A DNA stretch of 64,000 nucleotides. Source: Streptomyces formicae (GTDB lineage: Bacteria > Actinomycetota > Actinomycetes > Streptomycetales > Streptomycetaceae). A program made the translations under genes and the position numbers. This document shows, piece after piece, positions 18,422 through 26,690 of the stretch; the first letter of the stretch is position 1, and every line of letters starts with the position of its first letter. The stretch spans positions 1,116,001 to 1,180,000 of the forward strand of contig NZ_CP071872.1 of NCBI RefSeq assembly GCF_022647665.1, given 5' to 3'. The notes under the pieces were generated by a model. That model saw nothing but the letters and a program-made list of their open reading frames with translations. It was not told the origin of the DNA and did no database searches.

Positions 18422-18592
18422 CGGGGGCGTGGGCCCGTACGCCTGCGGGTCTTCGACGTGCCGGGTCACCCGGACAGCTTGGTGCGGTCGCGGTGCGAAC
18501 GATGCGAGGCGACGCTGTGTCTGTCAGGCAACGCGGCTGTCCTCACACTGTGGTGTGCTGCGGTGGCCGCGCCGTTCAGGAAGGTGGCGGCC

Positions 18593-19024
18593 ATGTCGGA
18601 GACACGCGGTGGCGCGAGGCCGGGCCCGACAGAGCCCCGCAACGGCGAGTGGGTGGCGGGCCCGTCCATGTTCGCCGGCTTGGCGCTGGAGCTGAGCGGG
18701 ACGCTGAGCATCGTTCTGGGCGCCGCCGGCATCGCGAACGACACCATCTTCAGGGCAGCTCGGTACGTCTACCGGTTCGATCTGACGGCATGGGGCTGGA
18801 TCCACGTGGTGCTCGGCATCGGGCTGATCGTTGCGGGTCTGGGGGTACTGGCCGGCAAGAGCTGGGGCAGACCGGCCGGTATCGCGCTGGGCGCGGTGAG
18901 CCTGATCGCCCAGTTCATGTTCATTCCGTACTACCCGCTGTGGTCGATCAGCGTGATGACCCTCGACCTCCTCGCCATCTGGGCACTGAGCAGGTCCGGC
19001 GAGGCCGGCCGGCGGGCTCGATAG
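18593..19024 (+). CDS. Small membrane protein, DUF7144-like
   Basis: 143 aa from the ATG at 18593 (AGGAAGG upstream). Four membrane helices: FAGLALELSGTLSIVLGAAGIA, WGWIHVVLGIGLIVAGLGVLAG, GIALGAVSLIAQFMFIPYYP and WSISVMTLDLLAIWAL. The WGWIHVVLG signature is typical of an uncharacterised Streptomyces family. It stands alone between two unrelated genes. Confidence 0.82.
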   Translation: MSETRGGARPGPTEPRNGEWVAGPSMFAGLALELSGTLSIVLGAAGIANDTIFRAARYVYRFDLTAWGWIHVVLGIGLIVAGLGVLAGKSWGRPAGIALGAVSLIAQFMFIPYYPLWSISVMTLDLLAIWALSRSGEAGRRAR

Positions 19025-19100
19025 GCCGCGGGGCCGCGAAGGCGAGGCCCGCGACGCGGGCGGTCGTTCACTTGTTCGGTTTTCTGGTTACTCTGGATCC

Positions 19101-19739
19101 ATGGCAGGAGTCCATCTGCAGGGTTCGCTCTTCGACCAGACCGACGAGATCCGCCTCGGCCCGCTGACGGGCGTCCGCCGCACCGTGCTCGGCCGGGGCG
19201 CCTGGCTCGACGTCCTGCCCGGCTGGCTCACCGGCGCCGACGCACTGTTCGAGGAGCTGGCCGGCGGCGTTCCCTGGCGCGCCGAGCGCCGCCAGATGTA
19301 CGAGCGCGAGGTCGACGTGCCCCGCCTGCTCGCCTACTACGGTGACGGCGACCCGCTGCCGCACCCCGTCCTCGCCGAGGCCCGCGACGCGCTCTCCGTG
19401 CACTACGCCGCCGAACTCGGCGAGCCCTTCGTGACCGCCGGCCTCTGCTACTACCGCGACGGCCACGACAGCGTCGCCTGGCACGGCGACCGCATCGGGC
19501 GGGGCGCCCGCGAGGACACGATGGTCGCCATCCTCTCCGTCGGCGACCCGCGCGACCTCGTCCTGCGGCCCCGGGGCGGCAACGGTGCCCACGCGCCCGT
19601 CCGCAAGGCCCTCGGCCACGGCGACCTCGTGGTCATGGGCGGCTCCTGCCAGCGGACGTGGGAGCACGCGATCCCGAAGACCACCCGCGCGGTGGGCCCC
19701 CGGATCAGCATCCAGTACCGCCCCCGCGGGGTGAACTGA
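19101..19739 (+). CDS. alkB: AlkB-type 2-oxoglutarate/Fe(II) dioxygenase (DNA/RNA dealkylation)
   Basis: 212 aa. The Fe ligands are H128 and D130 in the CYYRDGHDSVAWHGD block and H189 in WEHAIPK; Arg residues for 2-oxoglutarate follow in GPRISIQYRP. These enzymes oxidatively remove alkyl groups from bases such as 1-methyladenine. The N-terminal part (SLFDQTDEIRLGPL...RTVLGRGAWLDVLPGWL) matches the actinobacterial type. Monocistronic; the nitroreductase gene follows convergently, 7 bases away. Confidence 0.92.
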   Translation: MAGVHLQGSLFDQTDEIRLGPLTGVRRTVLGRGAWLDVLPGWLTGADALFEELAGGVPWRAERRQMYEREVDVPRLLAYYGDGDPLPHPVLAEARDALSVHYAAELGEPFVTAGLCYYRDGHDSVAWHGDRIGRGAREDTMVAILSVGDPRDLVLRPRGGNGAHAPVRKALGHGDLVVMGGSCQRTWEHAIPKTTRAVGPRISIQYRPRGVN

Positions 19740-19746
19740 CCTCGCG

Positions 19747-20205
19747 CTAGCCGTCGACGAACGTGACCGTCTCGTCGAGCGGCGCCCGGCCCGTGCGGGT
19801 GTAGTCCACCGCGGTGTCCTCGAACCCGACCCCGAAGCAGTCCCAGTTCGCGGAAGCGGCCCGCTGGCGCGCCTCCAGGTCCTCGCGCGGAATGCCGAGT
19901 GCGCCGTAGCGCTGCTCGCCGAAGGCGGACCGGCGGTCGCGGTACGGGGACCTCAGGGCGGGCGGGTACTGCTCGTACTCCGGCTCGTCCCAGGGGTCGC
20001 ACGCGGCTACGCGCTCGCCGACGCGCTTCCTGAGGTCGGCCAGCGGCGCACCGGTCAGCACGTAGGCGTGCCAGGGCTGGAGGTTCGATCCGGACGGCGC
20101 CCAGGCCGCGGCGGACAGCACGCGCTCCAGCGCCTCTCGCGGGACAGGCCGGTCGGTGAATCCGCGCACCGCCCGCCGGCTCGTGACCACCTGGTAGACG
20201 TCCAT
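19747..20205 (-). CDS. Nitroreductase-family protein with an internal deletion
   Basis: 152 aa against about 220 for the family. The N-terminal half is normal (SRRAVRGFTDRPVPREALERVL, AAWAPSGSNLQPW, up to RAASANWDCFG). It then jumps to the usual C-terminus (VGFEDTAVDYTRTGRAPLDETVTFVDG). About 65-70 residues expected between DCFG and GFED, which carry part of the FMN site and dimer core, are missing in frame. The protein is probably inactive; the event looks recent because the rest is well conserved. Confidence 0.8.
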   Translation of the reverse strand: MDVYQVVTSRRAVRGFTDRPVPREALERVLSAAAWAPSGSNLQPWHAYVLTGAPLADLRKRVGERVAACDPWDEPEYEQYPPALRSPYRDRRSAFGEQRYGALGIPREDLEARQRAASANWDCFGVGFEDTAVDYTRTGRAPLDETVTFVDG

Positions 20206-20258
20206 GAGCGCCTACCTCCCATCTGCTGAATGCGGCCCCCTCCGTTACTCCCGCAATG

Positions 20259-20272
20259 GTATCATTCGATAC
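20259..20272. promoter_or_regulatory. GTATC-ATTC-GATAC dyad upstream of azoR (candidate MarR operator)
   Basis: A 5+4+5 perfect dyad lies about 80 bases before azoR and contains TCATTCGATAC (20262-20272). The same 11 bases occur upstream of the MarR gene at 24152-24162, pointing to a common regulator. Confidence 0.55.
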
Positions 20273-20350
20273 TGTCTTGAATGTAACTATCATCGCGTGC
20301 GAATCAGCCCTTGGTCCGCTGCCTCGGGTGCCGCTCTTTGGAGGAAGTCC

Positions 20351-21001
20351 ATGGCCACGCTGCTGCACATCGACTCGTCCGTGTTCCCCGGCAAGGCGTC
20401 CTCGTCCCGTTCGGTCGCCGACGTCTTCCGCAGGGCATGGGAGGAGCAGCATCCGGAGGGCGCGGTGATCTATCGCGACGTCGCCGCCGATCCGGTTCCG
20501 CACATCACCGCCGCCGCGCACACCGCCTGGTATGCCGCCCCGTCCGAGCGCACCCCGGAGCAGTCCGCCGCGTTCGCCGCGCGGGTGAAGCTCATCGAGG
20601 AGCTGGAGCAGGCGGACGCCGTCCTGATCGGCGCACCCATGTACAACTACTCGATCCCGTCGACCCTCAAGGCGTGGCTGGACAACGTGATCCTGCTCGG
20701 CCGTACCTCGGGTGAGAGCCTCTCCGCCCAGGGCACCCCGGTGATCGTCGTCGCCAGTCGTGGCGGCTCCTACGCTCCGGGCGCCCCGCGCGAGGGCTTC
20801 GAGTTCGTACTGAACTACCTGGAGGTCGTCCTCAAGGGCAGCCTCGGCCTGGACGTCGACTTCATCGTCCCGGAGCTCACCATGGCCCCCCGCGTCCCGG
20901 CCATGTCCGCACTGGTCCCCCTCTACGAGGCATCCCGCGAGCGCGCCCTTGCCGACGCGGCCGCCAAGGCCAAGGAACTCGCCGAGCGCCTCGCCGAGTA
21001 A
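20351..21001 (+). CDS. azoR: FMN-dependent NADH-azoreductase / NAD(P)H quinone reductase
   Basis: 216 aa from the ATG at 20351 (GGAGGAAG upstream). It has the flavodoxin-like fold with the FMN phosphate loop (LHIDSSVFPGKASSSRSVADVF), the AzoR motif APMYNYSIPSTLKAWLDNVI and GGSYAPGAP. The enzyme reduces azo compounds and quinones by two electrons and guards against thiol-reactive quinones. The shared promoter motif with the MarR gene at 23649-24128 suggests that regulator controls it. Confidence 0.92.
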   Translation: MATLLHIDSSVFPGKASSSRSVADVFRRAWEEQHPEGAVIYRDVAADPVPHITAAAHTAWYAAPSERTPEQSAAFAARVKLIEELEQADAVLIGAPMYNYSIPSTLKAWLDNVILLGRTSGESLSAQGTPVIVVASRGGSYAPGAPREGFEFVLNYLEVVLKGSLGLDVDFIVPELTMAPRVPAMSALVPLYEASRERALADAAAKAKELAERLAE

Positions 21002-21173
21002 CCCCCGCACGACCGGGATTTCCCAACCACATAAAGTCACCGCAGGCCGATGCCGACACCTTTATCCTTCAGCACCTTCAACAGCTTCAACATCTCCCAT
21101 GTCTCCAGGGGGTCACGGTGCTTTCTGCCGAATGTGCAATGGATTCAACCGCCTCGAATTCGGGGAGCGCATC

Positions 21174-21365
21174 ATGGCAAGAGGCTCACGACGAAAATCC
21201 CCCTCCCGGCCGGGGTTGACGAGCCAGCCTCAGCTAGTGACCGTCACCGGCAAGCGAGTCGATATCCCCATTCGCGGGGGCGGGTGGGCTATGCCCTCGC
21301 CGAAGACAGAATCTGCCCCACCCGGCGGACCCTCCTCACTCTCCCTAATCCATCGGTCAGGGTGA
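21174..21365 (+). CDS. Possible small protein upstream of the P450-terpene synthase pair
   Basis: 63 aa from an ATG with GGGGAG 8 bases upstream. It is basic at the N-terminus (MARGSRRKSPSR), then LVTVTGKRVDIPIRGGGWAMP. Codon use is mixed and the stretch is less GC-rich than its surroundings. It is 39 bases from the P450 start. It could be a real accessory peptide or chance; no family recognised. Confidence 0.35.
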   Translation: MARGSRRKSPSRPGLTSQPQLVTVTGKRVDIPIRGGGWAMPSPKTESAPPGGPSSLSLIHRSG

Positions 21366-21404
21366 GGTGTGCCGATCTCAACGATTCGGCGATCAGGGGT
21401 AACT

Positions 21405-22604
21405 ATGCGACACATCAGTGACTCCCGCCAGGGAACTTCAACGTCCAAGAATGAACTGCCCTGGCCTCCCAGCCGGTTTACGGACCTCGAATGCCTCTAC
21501 CGGCCTCGCTGGCAGTTGTCTCCGGTCCTGCGGGTAAGGCTGCCTGGTGGAGACAGAGCGTGGCTGGTGACGGGTTACGAGGATGTGTACAAGGTCCTGA
21601 CCAATCGGCAGTTCGGGATGCGCCCTGTGCCGATGCACAGGGGCCGGGCTCCAGCGGCGGTTCGGGTCAGTCGGATTCTTCGGCTTGATGGTGCCGAACA
21701 TCGCCGGATCAGGAACATGCTGATGCGCGGCATGGACGCCCGCGGCAGCTCGTTCATACCTCACGTCGAGGCCGCGGTGCGTGAGTGTCTGGACGGGATG
21801 GAGCAGGCCGGTCCTCCAGCGGACCTGGTTGCGGTATACGCGTCACGAGTGCCACTGCTGGTCACATGCCGGTTACTCGGCCTGCCTTTCGAGGACCGGG
21901 AGATCTTCCACGCCCAGGGCACCGCCGAGTTGTTCCGGATCGGCTCGTCCTCGGAAGCCTCCGGTGCCTTCGCTCAGCGCGCCTTGGACTACATCGGCCA
22001 GGTCGTCGCCGACCGACTGGACACGCCGAAGGATGACCTGATCAGTGATCTCCTCGTAGCCGGCGAGTTCTCCGCCGACGAGGTCACCGAGAACATCGCC
22101 AGCCTGCTCATCGCGGGCTACGAGGCTCCGGCGGGCATGCTCTCCAAAGGAGCAGCCGTCCTGATGGACGAACCTGCATTGCTGACCGTCCTTGGGGGTG
22201 AGGCCAAGGAGCGCTCGCGGCTTGTCGAGGAACTGCTGCGCTACATCTCGATCATCCAATACGGCGTGGATCGCGTCGCCCTGGAGGACGTGCAGATCGG
22301 TGGACAGCACATAGCCCAAGGCGAGGCGGTTATCGCGCTCTTACCCGCAGCGAACCACGACCCCCACCATGCTCCCCATCCGGACACCGTGAATGTCACC
22401 TCCTCCGCCGTGCGGCATCTCGCGTTCGGCCACGGAGCACACTCCTGCCTGGGACAACAACTCAGCCGCGTCATGCTGGACATCGCCCTGCGCCGGCTCT
22501 TCGAGCAATTCCCGACCCTGCACCCAGTCGAGAACCTCACCGACTATCCCCAGCGCGACGGTTACCTGGTCGGCGGCTACATCCGCCTGGAGGTTGCCTG
22601 GTGA
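21405..22604 (+). CDS. Cytochrome P450 of a terpene cluster
   Basis: 399 aa from the ATG at 21405 (AGGGG upstream). The heme loop FGHGAHSCLG is canonical (Cys348), as is ExxR (ELLR). The I-helix reads AGYEAP, so the usual oxygen-activating Thr is Ala241; Glu240 is kept. Two TTA codons (21873-21875 and 22341-22343) make translation depend on the bldA tRNA. It overlaps the terpene synthase gene by 4 bases (GTGA), so it probably oxidises that enzyme's product. Confidence 0.92.
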   Translation: MRHISDSRQGTSTSKNELPWPPSRFTDLECLYRPRWQLSPVLRVRLPGGDRAWLVTGYEDVYKVLTNRQFGMRPVPMHRGRAPAAVRVSRILRLDGAEHRRIRNMLMRGMDARGSSFIPHVEAAVRECLDGMEQAGPPADLVAVYASRVPLLVTCRLLGLPFEDREIFHAQGTAELFRIGSSSEASGAFAQRALDYIGQVVADRLDTPKDDLISDLLVAGEFSADEVTENIASLLIAGYEAPAGMLSKGAAVLMDEPALLTVLGGEAKERSRLVEELLRYISIIQYGVDRVALEDVQIGGQHIAQGEAVIALLPAANHDPHHAPHPDTVNVTSSAVRHLAFGHGAHSCLGQQLSRVMLDIALRRLFEQFPTLHPVENLTDYPQRDGYLVGGYIRLEVAW

Positions 22605-23635
22605 CCGCGGAAGAGTTCGCGTTCTACTGCCCGATACCCGCGGCCGTCCACCCACTGGCATCCCAGGCCCAAGCCGCCACCGAGGAATGGCTGCGGCGCT
22701 TCCGGCTGAGCACGGACGAGGACACGCGCAGCCAACTCGCGGCTGCCAAGACCGGGATCCTCGCCGCCTACATCGTGCCCGACTGCTCGCCGCAGTGGCT
22801 CCAGCTCATGTCCGATCTGGGCACCTGGCTCTTCGCCTTCGACGACGAATGCGACCTCGGACCCGCCAAGTGCAGCCCAGCTGTGCTCAGTCACATGGCC
22901 TGGCGCATCCAATACGCCATCGCGCATCCACCATCACCGGTGAGCCCAACCGACAGGTACGCGCTGGCCCTGCGCGACATCCGCGATCGGCTGGACACGC
23001 TCACCTCCCCGGACATCGTCCAGCGGTTCGTCGAAGGCATGCGGGCGTTCTTCCTGACGGAAATCACCAAAACCGGATTCGCCGCACGCGGGACCACCCC
23101 CACCTTCGAGGACTACCTCACCACCCGCGGATTCGACTGCAACGCAATGGTCTTTCCGCTGCTCTGGGGTGCCCTCCATACCAACACACCGTCCGTGGAC
23201 GATGCCCGCCTGCTGCGCCTCCAGCATGTCACCGCAGCCCTCATCAACTGGGACAACGACATCCTTTCCCACGCCAAAGAAGAAGCCGAGTCAGGAAACG
23301 GCAGCAACCTCATCGACATGGTGCGCTCCCATACGCGCAGTTCCCCGCGCCAAGCCCTTGTCGAGTCACTGGCCCTGCGCAACCAGGCCATGCGCCTGTT
23401 CTGCTCGCTACGCGACGAACTACTGCCCGACGCCACCCCTGAGCTGGGCTCCTGCCTCACTGCCCTCGCCCACTACGTACAGGGCAACCTCCGATGGCAC
23501 CGAGAAAGCAACCGCTACCACGACCCCGCAAGGAGGCGCGCTGCCTCATCCTCGTATGCGATCACCAACCTCGAACCACCCCATGTCGACCCGCCCGACC
23601 TGCCGTCCATCTCATGGTGGTGGAACCCCACTTAA
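22601..23635 (+). CDS. Class I terpene synthase (cyclase)
   Basis: 344 aa, GTG start overlapping the P450 stop. The metal-binding motifs are intact: DDECD at 81-85 and the NSE triad N219-D220-x2-S223-x2-K226-E227. The C-terminal RWHRESNRY keeps the Arg-Tyr pair. Such enzymes ionise a prenyl diphosphate and cyclise the cation. The size fits sesqui- or diterpene cyclases; no prenyltransferase or methyltransferase is adjacent, so farnesyl diphosphate is the likeliest substrate. The product cannot be told; it does not have the layout of geosmin, 2-methylisoborneol or epi-isozizaene loci. Confidence 0.93.
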   Translation: MTAEEFAFYCPIPAAVHPLASQAQAATEEWLRRFRLSTDEDTRSQLAAAKTGILAAYIVPDCSPQWLQLMSDLGTWLFAFDDECDLGPAKCSPAVLSHMAWRIQYAIAHPPSPVSPTDRYALALRDIRDRLDTLTSPDIVQRFVEGMRAFFLTEITKTGFAARGTTPTFEDYLTTRGFDCNAMVFPLLWGALHTNTPSVDDARLLRLQHVTAALINWDNDILSHAKEEAESGNGSNLIDMVRSHTRSSPRQALVESLALRNQAMRLFCSLRDELLPDATPELGSCLTALAHYVQGNLRWHRESNRYHDPARRRAASSSYAITNLEPPHVDPPDLPSISWWWNPT

Positions 23636-23648
23636 GGCGCGCCAGACC

Positions 23649-24128
23649 CTAGCTGCCCGCGGGATAGGCGAACCGGGTCAGCAGATCCGTCAGCTGCTCG
23701 GCCTCGCCGGGCCCCAGGTCGGCGACCAGGCGCTCGGCCAGCGGCGCTGCCGCCACATGAGCCGCATCGAAGAGCTCGACGCCCTGGGGCGTGATCTCCA
23801 CCGCCCGCGCCCGACGGTCCCCCGGAACGGCCTTGCGCACGGCCAGCCCCTTGCGCTCCAGGTCGTCCACGACCCGCATGATCCCCGCCTTGTCCGACCC
23901 CGTCGCCGCCGCCAGGTCCCGCTGCACCGTGGGCCCGCGGTCGACCAGCACGATCAGCACGGCGAAATGACGCAGCTCGATGCCGAGCGGGTGAAGCGCC
24001 TCCGTCATCACCGAGGCCGCGCGCCAGTGCGCCTGGCGCAGCAGCAAGCCGAGAGCGAAAGGCGAGGCATCCCCGGGGCGGTCGGTCGCATGCGAGGTCG
24101 CGGTGGGGCGAGGGGCGTCGGTGGTCAT
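23649..24128 (-). CDS. MarR-family transcriptional regulator
   Basis: 159 aa with a winged helix: RHFAVLIVLVDRGPTVQRDLAAATGSDKAGIMRVVDDLERKGLAVRKAVPGDRRARAVEIT read over several elements. The DRRARAV wing is canonical. It shares an 11-base promoter motif with azoR (20262-20272), so a quinone or oxidant response is a reasonable guess. It is convergent with the terpene synthase, 13 bases away. Confidence 0.9.
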   Translation of the reverse strand: MTTDAPRPTATSHATDRPGDASPFALGLLLRQAHWRAASVMTEALHPLGIELRHFAVLIVLVDRGPTVQRDLAAATGSDKAGIMRVVDDLERKGLAVRKAVPGDRRARAVEITPQGVELFDAAHVAAAPLAERLVADLGPGEAEQLTDLLTRFAYPAGS

Positions 24129-24151
24129 GAGGGCATATTACCGCTGTCTGT

Positions 24152-24168
24152 TCATTCGATACGGTATC
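24152..24168. promoter_or_regulatory. MarR promoter motif shared with azoR
   Basis: TCATTCGATAC (24152-24162) is identical to the azoR upstream motif; GATAC-G-GTATC (24158-24168) forms a dyad over it. It lies 24 bases upstream of the MarR start, placed for autorepression. Confidence 0.55.
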
Positions 24169-24189
24169 GCCTGAAACTAAATGCAGTGG

Positions 24190-25560
24190 CTAGACGGCAC
24201 CTACGGGACGCAGCGCACAGCGTGCGGGCCCGGTCGATCGCAGCGTGATGGCGGCGGTGACCGGCACCTCCAGGTCCACGGCCTCCAGCTCGTACTCGCG
24301 CAGGATCATGGCGAGCGCGAGCACCGACTCCAGCATCGAGAAGTGCTGCCCGATGCAGGCCCGCGGCCCGCCGCCGAACGGGAACCACGCGTACCGCGGC
24401 CGAGCCTTCTCCGCCTCCGGCAGGAACCGGTCCGGGTCGAACCGCTCCGGCTCCTCCCAGTACCGCGGATGCCGGTGCGTCACCCACGGCGCCACGACCA
24501 CGTCCGCCCCCGCCGGGATCGTGTGCCCGCCGATCCCGGTCGCCTCGACCGCACGCCGGCCGATGGCCGGCGCCGCCGGGAACAGCCGCATGGCCTCCTT
24601 CAGCACACGCGTGAGGTACGGCAGCGCTTCCAGGTCGTACGCCTCGGGCGTCCGCCCGGCCAGGATGCGTACGGCCTCGTCCCGCGCCCGGGACTGCTCC
24701 TCGGGGTGGCGGGCGAGGAGATGCAGCGCGAACGCGAGCGAGGTCGCCGTCGTCTCGTGCCCGGCGAGCAGGAAGATCAGCACCTGGTCCCGGATCTCGG
24801 CGGCATCGAGGCTGCCGTCCTGCGCGCTCTGCGCCTGCGCGAGCAGCGTCAGCAGGTCGTCGCCCTTCGCCGCGTCGCCCTGCGCACGCCGCTCCTCGAT
24901 GATCTGGTCGCACACCGCGTACAGGTCGTCCATCGCCGAGGCGTTCCTGCGGTTCGCGGGAGTCGGCCAGGTGCGGGGTGGGCTGACGGGGGCGAGACCG
25001 CGCCGGAGCGTATAGCTCCCGATCACCGGGAAGCAGCGCTCCACGACGGGAATCGCGGTCTCCACGTCCGTGCCGAACAGGATGCGGGCCACGGCGCGCA
25101 GAGCGAGCCCCGTCATCTCGTCCACCACGTCCACAGTGGCGTCCGGCGCACTGCGCCAGCGGGCCAGTAGCGCCGACGTCTCGCCGGTGACGGCGTCGGC
25201 GTACCCGTCCACGCGGCGGCGGGTGAACAGCGGCTGCACGAGCCGCCGTTGCCGGAGGTAGTCGGCGTCCTGACTGGTCAGCAGGCCGTTCCCGAACGAC
25301 TCCCGGACTTCCTGGTAAAAGACGTTGTCCTTGCGGAAGTTGGCCGCATCCGTCGCCAGCACCTGCTGGGCACCCTCGGCCGAGAACACCCCGTACATCG
25401 TCATCCGCAGCCCCGGCGGGCCCGCGGCGAACCTGACGACGTCCCCGTGCTCGCGCCGGGCGTCGAGATAAGTGCCGAGTGCGTCCCGCCTGAGGTCGAA
25501 TATCGACCCGAGCAAGGGCAACCCCGTGGGGCCGGGTACGGGCGCGCCCGCCGCCGTCAT
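24190..25560 (-). CDS. Cytochrome P450 (long-chain/eukaryote-like class)
   Basis: 456 aa. The start at 25560 overlaps the DUF397 gene stop (ATGA). The I-helix is AGHETTATS, ExxR is KEAMR, and the heme loop is FPFGGGPRACIG. The N-terminal PGPTGLPLLGSIFDLRRDALG and the FPF form of the heme loop resemble the CYP102/CYP4-like branch rather than typical actinobacterial P450s. It is third in a regulator-DUF397-P450 transcript, which implies regulation by that unit. Substrate unknown. Confidence 0.92.
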   Translation of the reverse strand: MTAAGAPVPGPTGLPLLGSIFDLRRDALGTYLDARREHGDVVRFAAGPPGLRMTMYGVFSAEGAQQVLATDAANFRKDNVFYQEVRESFGNGLLTSQDADYLRQRRLVQPLFTRRRVDGYADAVTGETSALLARWRSAPDATVDVVDEMTGLALRAVARILFGTDVETAIPVVERCFPVIGSYTLRRGLAPVSPPRTWPTPANRRNASAMDDLYAVCDQIIEERRAQGDAAKGDDLLTLLAQAQSAQDGSLDAAEIRDQVLIFLLAGHETTATSLAFALHLLARHPEEQSRARDEAVRILAGRTPEAYDLEALPYLTRVLKEAMRLFPAAPAIGRRAVEATGIGGHTIPAGADVVVAPWVTHRHPRYWEEPERFDPDRFLPEAEKARPRYAWFPFGGGPRACIGQHFSMLESVLALAMILREYELEAVDLEVPVTAAITLRSTGPARCALRPVGAV

Positions 25561-25799
25561 GCCGTGACACCGTCCAGGAAGGCGGTCCAGGCGGTCGCGT
25601 CCACGGCGAAGGCGGGGCTGGTGTCGCCGAGCTTGGAGTCGCGGACGTGGACGGTGTGGGGGCAGGTGGCGACCTCGACGCAGTCGCCGCCCTCGCTGTC
25701 GCTGTAGCTGGACTTGTGCCAGTCGAGGGCGACTTCGATGCAGGCGCCGCCTTGGTCGTCGCTGTAGCTGGACTTGAACCACGTCAGGCGCTCACTCAT
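25557..25799 (-). CDS. DUF397-domain protein with duplicated motif
   Basis: 80 aa. DUF397 is usually one unit; here WFKSSYSDDQGGACIEVA is followed by a second WHKSSYSDSEGGDCVEVA, and then the normal tail VRDSKLGD...AWTAFLDG. It overlaps the HTH gene upstream and the P450 gene downstream by 4 bases each. DUF397 proteins are near-constant partners of Scr1/DUF5753 HTH regulators (conservon-like or toxin-antitoxin-like pairs). Confidence 0.9.
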   Translation of the reverse strand: MSERLTWFKSSYSDDQGGACIEVALDWHKSSYSDSEGGDCVEVATCPHTVHVRDSKLGDTSPAFAVDATAWTAFLDGVTA

Positions 25800-26590
25800 A
25801 GCTCTTCCGCCACCTTCCTGATGAACTCCGCCGAGTCCTCGACGCAGAGGGCGTGCATCCGGATCATTCCATGCCGCTGGGTCAGTTCACTGATCTTGTC
25901 AGGGGCCGCGTAGAGAGCGCTGGTCGTCTGCCCTTCAACGTACGCGTAGTGCTCGTGATCGGCAGTTTCCAGCAGGACCATCGGGCCGATCAGCGCCAAG
26001 CCGCTGCACCGACCCATCGGCAACACCTGGATCGATACATTCCGCAACTTGCCCGTCTCCAGGAGGTGTTCCAGCTGTCGACCCATTGCCTCCCGGCTCT
26101 CGACCATCGTCCGCAGCGCCGCCTCGTACACGACGAAGTTGAAGACCGTACTGGTCCTCCGCGTCAGTGCGTCCTGGCGCTGCATCCGCGCCCGTACCCG
26201 CTCCTCCACCGTCTCATCGTCCAGCGGCGGGCAGCTCTCGCTGATCAGTGTCTGCGCGTACTCCTCGGTCTGGAGCAGGCCCGGGATGAGCAGTGGTTCG
26301 TACCAGTGCAGCGCGATCGCTTCGGCCTCGATCGCCATGTACTCCTGCGACCGTGCCGGAAACGGCTCCGGCTTCAGATACTCCTGCGCCGCCAGTAACT
26401 TCCCCTGCGCCCCGCACATCTGGTCCGCGATCTGGAGCAGTCGCGCGCTCGGCTTGCGGCGGCCCTGCTCCATGGACTTGACCGTCTCGTACTCGTAGTT
26501 CGCCTCCTTGCCCAGCTCCTCCCTGCTGATACCCGCTCCCGTGCGCCAGAGCTTGATCTGGTTGCCGCAGTACCGCCAGGTCTCCGTCAC
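25796..26590 (-). CDS. HTH regulator of the XRE/DUF5753 (Scr1) family
   Basis: 264 aa from the GTG at 26590, which has GGGAGG 8 bases upstream; GTG 26632 is an alternative. An N-terminal XRE HTH (KLWRTGAGISREELGKEANYEYETVKSMEQGRRKPS) is followed by DUF5753 (YEPLLIPGLLQTEEYAQTLI, VRARMQRQDAL, YEAALRTMV, VLPMGRCSGLALIGPMVLLE). It forms a 4-base-overlap pair with DUF397. Such pairs influence development or specialised metabolism in Streptomyces. Confidence 0.92.
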   Translation of the reverse strand: MTETWRYCGNQIKLWRTGAGISREELGKEANYEYETVKSMEQGRRKPSARLLQIADQMCGAQGKLLAAQEYLKPEPFPARSQEYMAIEAEAIALHWYEPLLIPGLLQTEEYAQTLISESCPPLDDETVEERVRARMQRQDALTRRTSTVFNFVVYEAALRTMVESREAMGRQLEHLLETGKLRNVSIQVLPMGRCSGLALIGPMVLLETADHEHYAYVEGQTTSALYAAPDKISELTQRHGMIRMHALCVEDSAEFIRKVAEEL

Positions 26591-26690
26591 GGGTCCGCCC
26601 TCCCGGTCCTGGTACGCACGGGGTACAACCACCCTGCGTACTCACGTCGTTACTTCATGAGGCTATTGCAGCGCCAGCAGCGTATGAGCC

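Noticed and set aside
21002..21173. Short overlapping frames after azoR
   Set aside because: No ribosome sites and no coding bias; only the frame at 21174 has some support.
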